Positions 1 through 7,182 of a stretch of DNA of 64,000 nucleotides are shown here, in pieces (the first letter of the stretch is position 1; each line of letters opens with the position of its first letter). The position numbers and the translations under genes were made by a program. The DNA lies in assembly GCF_014904695.1 (NCBI RefSeq), contig NZ_JACXXN010000016.1, forward strand, positions 82,893 to 146,892. Reading direction: 5' to 3'. The DNA is from Nostoc sp. MG11. Lineage in GTDB: Bacteria > Cyanobacteriota > Cyanobacteriia > Cyanobacteriales > Nostocaceae. Under the pieces are notes generated by a model. That model was not told the origin of the DNA, ran no database searches, and saw only the letters and a program-made list of their open reading frames with translations.

Positions 1-379
1 CAAAGGGTTTTAGTTAAATGCTTGGTTAATGTTATTTTTTAACGAACCGCCTTCGCCTAGCGTCTCGCAGAGGCGCAGCGAAAAGTTCTGTAGGCGGAGA
101 GAAGTCTGAGCGCCGGCGTCCGGCGATCAGAACTTCGGAGTTTCCCAACCTAGGAAACTTTTCAAGACAGAGGACGCAGAGAGAAGAAAGAAATGCTTAA
201 CTGAACTGTATTGCATCATAAATACTTGATCTCAAATCCAAGATCTAAGTTTTTTTGTTATGGTGATCCCAATGGAATTGTTAAAAACTTAGCAAGATGT
301 CAATCAAATGACTAGTCGATCATTTTGTATATTAAACTACAGATGCACACCGATAATTTATCTATGTGCATCTGTTTTA
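1..379. repeat. Gene-free spacer with dispersed GC-rich palindromes
   Basis: No supported gene. Around 47-85 there is a GC-rich block containing TCTCGCAGAGGCGCAGCG, a dispersed-repeat motif common in Nostocales. Around 107-132 a hairpin can form from CTGAGCGCCGG pairing with CCGGCGATCAG. The remainder is AT-rich. The palindromes could act as a transcript end for whatever lies left of the window, but that gene is not visible. Confidence 0.5.
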
Positions 380-784
380 TTACTTGTTGGGTTGGGTGAT
401 ACGCGCTTCAATATCTTCCAATGTTTGTAACAATAGACGAGTTGCTTGTAATTGCCAACCCCATTTCTGAATTCTGTAAGCTAATACAGTCCCCACTACA
501 GCTGCTAACAAGCCTATGGGTTGATTTAAAGAAACTCCCAATAACAAACCTAATCCGGCAATTCCCCAAAATGGTAAAGCTACGGCTTGTCTTTGTTCTT
601 CAACAATTTGGGTAATTATATTAGATTTTATAGTAGCTAATAATGCCTCTTTGACTTGCCGTTGTTCTGTTGCCGATACTGTTATACCTATTTTACGACG
701 CAGTTTTTCAATTTTACGGGCATCAGTGCTGTACTCAGTTAGTTCATCTTCTGCCATTTTCAGCAGTCGTTTGAGTTGCTCCAT
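380..784 (-). CDS. Small membrane protein of unknown function
   Basis: A 134-residue protein that I do not assign to a family. The first 60 residues are charged and helical, probably coiled coil (MEQLKRLLKMAEDEL, then KIEKLRRKIG). Residues 70-105 form one or two hydrophobic segments (LPFWGIAGLGLLLGVSLN and PIGLLAAVVGTVLAYRI), and a short charged tail follows. It therefore looks like a membrane-anchored helical hairpin. It is divergent from ppsA with about 190 bases between the two starts. The ATG at 784 has no strong ribosome-binding site. The coherent hydrophobic pattern argues for a real gene. Confidence 0.7.
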   Translation of the reverse strand: MEQLKRLLKMAEDELTEYSTDARKIEKLRRKIGITVSATEQRQVKEALLATIKSNIITQIVEEQRQAVALPFWGIAGLGLLLGVSLNQPIGLLAAVVGTVLAYRIQKWGWQLQATRLLLQTLEDIEARITQPNK

Positions 785-973
785 TGTGTATTACATCCGG
801 TATTCTGATACAGCCATTATCCCGAATAATTGTTAATGTTTCTTGACTAGAGTTTTGTATTTCATCTGGCAATCTAAAAATTATGCGACTGGCTCAAAAT
901 TCTAAAATTGAATAGGGTAAAAATAATTAGGAATTAGGTACTAACAGGTTAAATATAAACTTAAAAGGTAATT

Positions 974-3466
974 ATGGAAACAGTATCTAAAAGCACTTTA
1001 TCTTCGTCTGCCAAAGAGCGATCGCTCATTCTGTGGTTTGATGAAGTTGGCATTGGTGATATACCCTTAGTTGGTGGTAAGAACGCATCACTGGGTGAAA
1101 TGATTCAACAACTGTCACCCAAAGGTATTGACGTTCCTACGGGATTTGCTACCACAGCTTATGCTTATCGTTATTTCATCAAATCAGCAGGGTTAGAACC
1201 AAAGCTACGCAAACTCTTTGCTGACTTGGATGTTGAGGATGTCAAAAATCTCCGAGAACGAGGGAAAAAAGCGCGATCGCTATTGATACACACACCATTT
1301 CCTATAGAATTGCGAGAGGCGATCGCTACGGCATACCAAGTCTTAAGTGAGCGATACAATGCAGAGACAGATGTCGCGGTTCGTTCTAGCGCCACTGCCG
1401 AAGACCTTCCTGATGCTAGTTTTGCCGGACAGCAAGAAAGTTACCTGAATGTTGTCGGTACTGAAGGAGTTTTAGCAGCTTGCCATAAATGCTTTGCTTC
1501 CCTATTTACCGATCGCGCTATTTCTTATCGCCACACCAAGGGATTTGATCACTTTAGCATTGCCCTTGCCGTTGGTGTACAAAAAATGGTGCGCTCTGAT
1601 TTAGCAACCTCTGGGGTAATGTTTTCCATTGATACAGAAACCGGATTTAAGGATGCTGCACTGATTACAGCAGCCTACGGTTTAGGAGAAAATGTTGTCC
1701 AAGGAGCCGTTAACCCAGATGAATACTATGTTTTTAAACCAACTTTAAAGGCAGGTTTTCGCCCAATTATTAATAAAAAATTGGGCAGCAAAGAACTCAA
1801 AATGATCTATGATGACGGTTCCAAATTTACAAAGAATGTATCTGTATCAACCGCAGATAAAGGCAAATTTGCTATTACTGACGAAGAGATTTTACAACTA
1901 GCACGCTGGGCATCTTTAATTGAAGATCATTATTCTCAAGTCCACAGCATTTACACCCCAATGGATATTGAGTGGGCAAAAGATGGCATTACCAATCAAC
2001 TTTTTGTTGTCCAAGCGCGTCCCGAAACCGTTCAGTCGCAGAAGACGGGGAATGTGTTGCGGACTTATCGCCTTGTAGGGAAAGCAGGGGAGCAAGGGAG
2101 CAGCGGAGCAGAGGAGCAAACAGAAAATACTGCACCTCTGCCTCTGGTAACTGGACGTGCAATTGGGGAAGCAATTAGTCAAGGGAAAGCGCATCTGATT
2201 TTAGACGTGCATAGAATCGACCAATTCCAAGCTGGGGAAGTGTTGGTGACAGAGAGAACTGATCCCGACTGGGAACCGATTATGAAACGTGCTAGTGCAA
2301 TTGTTACCAACTCTGGGGGGCGCACCTGTCACGCGGCGATCATTGCGCGAGAATTAGGTGTACCTGCGATCGTGGGATGCGGCAATGCTACAGATATTTT
2401 GAAAACTGGTCAAGAGGTAACAATTTCTTGTGCTGAAGGGGAAGAAGGTAAAGTTTATCCAGGCTTATTACCTTTTGAAGTTCAAGAAGTTCCTTTAGAA
2501 GATTTACCTCGCACCCGCACCCAAATTTTAATGAATGTGGGTAATCCTCAAGAAGCATTAAGTTTATCTGCGATTCCCAACGATGGCGTGGGTTTAGCAC
2601 GAACAGAATTTATCATCGCCAATCAAATCCAAATTCATCCAATGGCGTTGATTCACTATGACTTATTAAAAGATGAATTTGTCAAAGCCAAAATTGCTGA
2701 CATCACCGCACTTTACAACGATAAACCGCAGTATTTTGTAGATAAATTAGCCCAAGGCATAGGTAGAATTGCAGCGGCATTTTATCCCAAACCAGTAATT
2801 GTAAGAATGTCAGATTTCAAGAGTAATGAATATGCGAACCTATTAGGTGGTCAACAGTTTGAACCCCATGAAGAAAACCCCATGCTAGGCTGGCGAGGCG
2901 CAGCGCGTTACTATGATCAAGGCTATAGAGAAGCTTTTGCTCTAGAGTGTCATGCCATCAAGCGGGTACGAGAAGAGATGGGTTTAACGAATGTCATCCC
3001 AATGATTCCCTTCTGTCGCACTCCCGATGAGGGACGTTTGGTGTTAGCAGAAATGGCAAAAAATGATCTCAAGCAAGGCGTTAACGATTTGCAGGTTTAT
3101 GTAATGTGTGAATTGCCCAATAATGTAATTATGGCTGAAGAGTTTGCTGATGTATTTGATGGCTTCTCCATTGGTTCCAATGACCTAACTCAGTTAACAC
3201 TGGGCATAGACAGAGATTCAGCATTGGTGGCGCGATTGTTTGATGAGCGCAGTCAAGGTGTGAAGCGAATGGTAAAAATGGCTATAGAAACTGCCAAAAA
3301 GCGCAACCGTAAAATTGGCATTTGTGGACAAGCACCCAGCGATTACCCAGAATTTGCCCAGTTTTTGGTTGAACAAGGAATTGACTCAATTAGCCTCAAT
3401 CCAGATTCGGTTTTAAAGACGATGCTGGAAGTGGCAAAAGTCGAGAAAGAGTTACCCGCCCCATAG
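974..3466 (+). CDS. ppsA: Phosphoenolpyruvate synthase
   Basis: Converts pyruvate, ATP and water to phosphoenolpyruvate, AMP and phosphate, a gluconeogenic step in the cytoplasm. The 830-residue length suits the family. The N-terminal nucleotide-binding domain carries GGKNASLGEMI near residue 36 and AVRSSATAEDLPDASFAGQQ near 135. The phosphohistidine domain has SGGRTCHAAIIARELG, with the catalytic His at about 453. The C-terminal PEP/pyruvate barrel contains GSNDLTQLTLGIDRD and GICGQAPSDYPE. AAAAGG precedes the ATG. Residues about 370-392 (GEQGSSGAEEQTENTA and flanks) are a low-complexity insert at the swivel between domains, encoded by GGAGC-type repeats. It appears to be transcribed alone. 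Confidence 0.96.
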   Translation: METVSKSTLSSSAKERSLILWFDEVGIGDIPLVGGKNASLGEMIQQLSPKGIDVPTGFATTAYAYRYFIKSAGLEPKLRKLFADLDVEDVKNLRERGKKARSLLIHTPFPIELREAIATAYQVLSERYNAETDVAVRSSATAEDLPDASFAGQQESYLNVVGTEGVLAACHKCFASLFTDRAISYRHTKGFDHFSIALAVGVQKMVRSDLATSGVMFSIDTETGFKDAALITAAYGLGENVVQGAVNPDEYYVFKPTLKAGFRPIINKKLGSKELKMIYDDGSKFTKNVSVSTADKGKFAITDEEILQLARWASLIEDHYSQVHSIYTPMDIEWAKDGITNQLFVVQARPETVQSQKTGNVLRTYRLVGKAGEQGSSGAEEQTENTAPLPLVTGRAIGEAISQGKAHLILDVHRIDQFQAGEVLVTERTDPDWEPIMKRASAIVTNSGGRTCHAAIIARELGVPAIVGCGNATDILKTGQEVTISCAEGEEGKVYPGLLPFEVQEVPLEDLPRTRTQILMNVGNPQEALSLSAIPNDGVGLARTEFIIANQIQIHPMALIHYDLLKDEFVKAKIADITALYNDKPQYFVDKLAQGIGRIAAAFYPKPVIVRMSDFKSNEYANLLGGQQFEPHEENPMLGWRGAARYYDQGYREAFALECHAIKRVREEMGLTNVIPMIPFCRTPDEGRLVLAEMAKNDLKQGVNDLQVYVMCELPNNVIMAEEFADVFDGFSIGSNDLTQLTLGIDRDSALVARLFDERSQGVKRMVKMAIETAKKRNRKIGICGQAPSDYPEFAQFLVEQGIDSISLNPDSVLKTMLEVAKVEKELPAP

Positions 3467-3568
3467 CCTTTCTCCTGGCCCGTGTTGAGTGAAAACTTGT
3501 AAAATCAGCAGGAGTGATGGGTTGCAACTTTGTAGTAGCGATCGCTCTTAATTTAGTTAAAGGTGAAG

Positions 3569-4171
3569 ATGACACCGCTTTTTGAAACCGAACGCTTGAT
3601 TATTCGCACTTGGATACCCGAAAGCGATGCTGAACAAGCGTTTGAAATTTATAATGACCCGGAAGTGACCTACTTTCTTGGTAATGGCGCTCGTGTTCCC
3701 ACTCTTGAGTTGCAGCGTCAGCGCTTAATTGAAAACATTGAGCGATCGCGCCGACGCAACAATGGTACTGGATCTTGGGCAATTGTAGATAAACAAACTA
3801 CAACAATTGTCGGAACTATTCTGCTTAAAGAATTACCAGAAAAAGATAGCTTACTCACTCATGATTATGAGGTAGGCTGGCACTTACGGCGAACTTCTTG
3901 GGGTAAAGGATATGCAACAGAAGCAGGGCAAGGTATGCTCAAATACGGATTTAGTATCCTGAACTTGCCAGTGATTTATGCAGTCGTAAAGCCAGAAAAT
4001 CATGCCTCAATCCGTGTCACCCAAAGACTGAACATGAAACCAATGGGACGAACCAAGAATTATTACGGTATTGAACTGCTCTTATTTCAACTACATGCAC
4101 CTGAAAGAATAGAGGGGGAGCATGGGGAGGAGGGGAGCAGAAGGAGACAAGGAGGACAAGGAGGAGAATAA
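3569..4171 (+). CDS. GNAT-family N-acetyltransferase (RimJ/RimL type)
   Basis: About 200 residues. It opens with the signature FETERLIIRTW and contains the acetyl-CoA binding region GWHLRRTSWGKGYATEAGQG near residue 110, then VVKPENHASIRVTQRLNMKP, as in RimJ/RimL acetyltransferases that modify N-terminal amines or small molecules. The substrate cannot be read from sequence. A GTG at 3563 is also possible, but the ATG at 3569 lies just after AAAGGTG. The last 22 residues (ERIEGEHGEEGSRRRQGG and on) are encoded by a GGAGG-rich dispersed repeat, so they look acquired and not part of the fold. Confidence 0.85.
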   Translation: MTPLFETERLIIRTWIPESDAEQAFEIYNDPEVTYFLGNGARVPTLELQRQRLIENIERSRRRNNGTGSWAIVDKQTTTIVGTILLKELPEKDSLLTHDYEVGWHLRRTSWGKGYATEAGQGMLKYGFSILNLPVIYAVVKPENHASIRVTQRLNMKPMGRTKNYYGIELLLFQLHAPERIEGEHGEEGSRRRQGGQGGE

Positions 4172-4182
4172 ATATTATCTCC

Positions 4183-4237
4183 TGTCTCTTGACTCTTGAC
4201 TCTTGACTTTTGACTCTTGACTTTTGACTCTTGACAA
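4183..4237 (+). repeat. Tandem heptamer repeat (CTCTTGA / CTTTTGA)
   Basis: About eight copies of a seven-base unit alternating TTGACTC and TTGACTT fill the gap between the acetyltransferase and the glycosyltransferase, running right up to the ATG at 4238. Such short tandem heptamers are characteristic of heterocystous cyanobacteria. Related units recur in this window at about 24295, 34386 and 48575. Confidence 0.85.
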
Positions 4238-5773
4238 ATGACAAAAAAGTGGTTTCAAATTGGGATAGTAGGTATATTTCTCCTCTCACTTGCCTTACGG
4301 TTTTGGGGATTGGGGCGATTCAACACCCTGGTATTTGATGAAGTTTACTTTGCCAAATTTGGTAATAATTATCTCACCCACACACCATTTTTTAATGCTC
4401 ATCCGCCGCTGAGTCAATATCTCATTGGCATCGGGATTTGGATTGGTAGCCATATTCCCTTTTGGAACGATACGCTCAATGGGCTAACAGGTTCATTGCG
4501 ATCGCCTTGGGCTTATCGTTGGTTCAATGCCCTCACTGGCTCATTTATTCCTGTAATTATTGCTGCTATTGCCTATCAGTTAAGTCATCGCCGTAGCTTT
4601 GCAATACTTGCAGGTTTGTTCACTGCTTGTGATGGTTTATTTCTAGTTGAGTCTCGCTATGCCCTAAGTAATGTTTATATTGTCATTTTCGGTTTGCTAG
4701 GGCAGTGGTTTTTATTATTGGCATTGGATAATCAAAATCAACGCCGTTCTTTTTGGTTAGTTATTTCTGGCATTAGTTTCGGTGCATCAATCGCCACTAA
4801 ATGGAATGGCTTATGGTTTTTATTAGGTGCTTATCTCATTTGGTTAGTAGCTTGGTTAATTCGAGGAATGTATTCTTTTCCCTCTCTTAAAATCCTTTCT
4901 TCATTTCCTTCATCACCACTAGCGCTAGTCAGACAAGGAAGATTCTTTTACAGCGAATGGTTTCGCAAGTTGGATGAAGAACCCCAACAAGTTGCAGTTC
5001 AGACGCCACTTCAAAATCTTACTCAACTAAATCTTTTTCAGATGTTATTTTATCTGGGAATTATTCCAGTTTTAGTCTATAGCATCATCTGGATTCCCCA
5101 CCTTCAGTTAGATAAGAATTATGGATTTATAGCAGTACATCAGCAAATTTTGAAGTTTCACCTCCAGATGGGTGGCAATAGTCCTAAAGTCCATCCTTAT
5201 TGTGCTGCTTGGTATCAATGGCCTTTGATGACTCGACCAATGGCATATTATTATCAAACGGCTAAGAGTATTCAAGAGCCGTTACCTGTTATGGGGCCTC
5301 CGTTACCTTCTGGTACAGGAAAAATAGTTTATGATGTCCACGCAATGGGCAATCCCTTTTTATGGTGGTTTGGTGTTGCTGCCATTTTGTTTTTAGTAGG
5401 GATGCTGGTGTCGCAAATTGTGAGTTATTGGGTGAAGCAAAAGCGTTTTTCTGTGCCTGCGACTCTCAGTGTTGATACTTGGATTGCCCTGTATTTAGTG
5501 ATAAATTATGCTGCAAATTTATTACCTTGGGTAAAGGTAACAAGGTGCGTTTTTATTTACCATTACATCTGCGCTGTAGTGTTTGTCTTTTTAGCGATCG
5601 CCTGGTTTGTAGACCAATGCCTCCGCAGTTATTATCGAACACTCCGGGTAATCGGTGTCACTATTAGCTTTATTATTCTAGCTGCTTTTATTTTCTGGAT
5701 GCCTATTTACTTGGGTTTACCCCTCTCCCCTGAAGGTTATAAACTACGGATGTTGTTTAACTCTTGGATTTAA
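4238..5773 (+). CDS. PMT-type phospholipid-carrier-dependent glycosyltransferase (GT39-like)
   Basis: A 511-residue polytopic membrane protein. It begins with a membrane segment (IVGIFLLSLALRFWGLG), then FDEVYFAKFGNNYL and HPPLSQYLIG, the acidic loop and HPP motif of the protein O-mannosyltransferase family, which uses polyprenyl-phosphate sugar donors. About ten hydrophobic segments follow, with a conserved-looking lumenal region MGNPFLWWFG before the last ones. The likely role is transfer of a sugar to protein or another acceptor on the outer face of the plasma membrane; the acceptor is unknown. The ATG sits directly behind the heptamer array and lacks a clear ribosome-binding site. Confidence 0.88.
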   Translation: MTKKWFQIGIVGIFLLSLALRFWGLGRFNTLVFDEVYFAKFGNNYLTHTPFFNAHPPLSQYLIGIGIWIGSHIPFWNDTLNGLTGSLRSPWAYRWFNALTGSFIPVIIAAIAYQLSHRRSFAILAGLFTACDGLFLVESRYALSNVYIVIFGLLGQWFLLLALDNQNQRRSFWLVISGISFGASIATKWNGLWFLLGAYLIWLVAWLIRGMYSFPSLKILSSFPSSPLALVRQGRFFYSEWFRKLDEEPQQVAVQTPLQNLTQLNLFQMLFYLGIIPVLVYSIIWIPHLQLDKNYGFIAVHQQILKFHLQMGGNSPKVHPYCAAWYQWPLMTRPMAYYYQTAKSIQEPLPVMGPPLPSGTGKIVYDVHAMGNPFLWWFGVAAILFLVGMLVSQIVSYWVKQKRFSVPATLSVDTWIALYLVINYAANLLPWVKVTRCVFIYHYICAVVFVFLAIAWFVDQCLRSYYRTLRVIGVTISFIILAAFIFWMPIYLGLPLSPEGYKLRMLFNSWI

Positions 5774-6456
5774 TTTAAGGGCTATTGACCCAGATTTCTC
5801 ACCACATCTTTTAAAGGTTTATAAAACCTAAATTTGTGCGTTTCGCACTGTGCTAAAATTGTCTACCCAAAAAAAGCTCGAAGCCTGTAGCTAAAGATTC
5901 CGAGATAAGCGATCGCAAAGCGTGTGAGAAATGCGGGTTGGGTAAATAGGGCATGGGGCATGGAAAGAATAATAACCCCTAACTCTTAACTTCACCAAAA
6001 GCGGCTGTTTCAGCCTTTACGACGTGCGGATAATGTGGGAAACATTCCTGGTATCGGCTTGGGGCTAGCTATCGCCAAAAAGTCTGTCGAAGCTCACAAA
6101 GACGAAATGTAGTCAATAGTCAAGCATTCTTGTTCGAGATTGGTATTAGCTATATATACCCTTTTAAATTACAAAAATATTTTTACTTGTAAAAAAGTAC
6201 TCAGTGATAATACTGAGTAAGTGTATTTATTTAGCCTAACATTTTATGAAAATTTAACGGTTAATTTACGGAATTTACATATACGATTTGTAGCTTGATA
6301 TATGCTTGATTTATAATACATGTAATACATAAAACAATCAATGTGCGCTATTAGGGTAATGACTAGCCCTTAAAAAGATTTGTTTGTGAGTGTTTGATAA
6401 ATTATACGTCAAGCACAAGGCATTTATGCGTCTACAAAACTAACAATTCTAAGTTT
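5774..6456. other. Spacer before the exporter operon
   Basis: About 680 bases with no intact gene. It contains a histidine-kinase relic (6002-6112, listed separately) and an AT-rich stretch at 6120-6390 that probably includes the promoter of the exporter operon. A confident -10/-35 pair was not assigned. In-frame TTG at 6394 would extend the next protein by 21 residues of low-quality sequence. Confidence 0.5.
6002..6112 (+). pseudogene. Relic of a sensor histidine kinase (ATP-binding domain end)
   Basis: One frame reads RLFQPLRRADNVGNIPG then IGLGLAIAKKSVEAHKDEM and a TAG stop. This matches the F box and G2 box (GxGLGL.I.K..VE.H) of two-component histidine kinase catalytic domains. Only 36 codons survive: the N and G1 boxes, phosphoacceptor domain and any start codon are missing, and the frame closes upstream. 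It is the 3' scrap of a deleted kinase gene, not a functional gene. Confidence 0.8.
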
Positions 6457-7182
6457 ATGTCCGACTGCCAAGCAAAATCTGAAACCAGCTACTTAAGTGG
6501 ATCTAATGGTAAGTGTTTAACAGCGTTTCAGCGGAAACTGCTGCTAGAGAGTTTGCACAAAAGTTTACCTGAATCTTACCGCCAACGAATTGAAATCATG
6601 TTGTTGGTAGATGAGGGAAAAACGCAAACGGAGATTTGTCAAACCTTGGGGTGTTGTGCAGCAACAGCACGACATTGGATGCATATAGCGCGGGCGGGGA
6701 TGGCACACCAATGGCAAGATTGTCCCATTGGTCGCCCTAAAGCTGTGAATGATCAGTATTTAGAGCGTTTGAAGGAATTAATTAACAGTAGTCCCCGCGA
6801 GCATGGCTATGCTTTTCGGCGGTGGACAGCTAACTGGCTTGGGAAACATCTAGCAAAAGAATTTGAGATTGAGGTGAGCGATCGCCATATCAAGCGACTG
6901 CTCAAACAGATGGGATTATCCACCTTACCCAAACCCAGCAATTCTGAAGCAAACAGTAATGAGCAGGCTAAGGGTTCCAAAATTTTGATTGGTGATCTCA
7001 AATCGGCAGCTATTACAGATGATTCCGAATTTTTACCTATTGACTTTGCGAAATTAGGAAAACATTTAGACATTCATGGTGCAAAATACATCCGCTCAGG
7101 TGCTTTCTCTGCAACAGTTCAACAATACTCTGGGTTATTCTCTTTCGACAGAAGAATTTCAACAGTGTCTTCAACAAGTTAA
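6457..7182 (+). CDS. HTH protein with transposase-like DNA-binding domains
   Basis: About 241 residues from the ATG at 6457. An N-terminal helix-turn-helix (RQRIEIMLLVDEGKTQTEIC then LGCCAATARHW) is followed by a second winged-helix-like unit (GYAFRRWTANWLGKHLAKEF and VSDRHIKRLLKQMGL). This arrangement resembles the DNA-binding half of IS630-type transposases, but no DDE catalytic domain follows. The likely role is a DNA-binding regulator of the exporter operon (inference). The 3' 107 bases overlap the exporter gene in another frame, and the last 35 residues look unconstrained. A transposase fragment is the alternative. Confidence 0.7.
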   Translation: MSDCQAKSETSYLSGSNGKCLTAFQRKLLLESLHKSLPESYRQRIEIMLLVDEGKTQTEICQTLGCCAATARHWMHIARAGMAHQWQDCPIGRPKAVNDQYLERLKELINSSPREHGYAFRRWTANWLGKHLAKEFEIEVSDRHIKRLLKQMGLSTLPKPSNSEANSNEQAKGSKILIGDLKSAAITDDSEFLPIDFAKLGKHLDIHGAKYIRSGAFSATVQQYSGLFSFDRRISTVSSTS

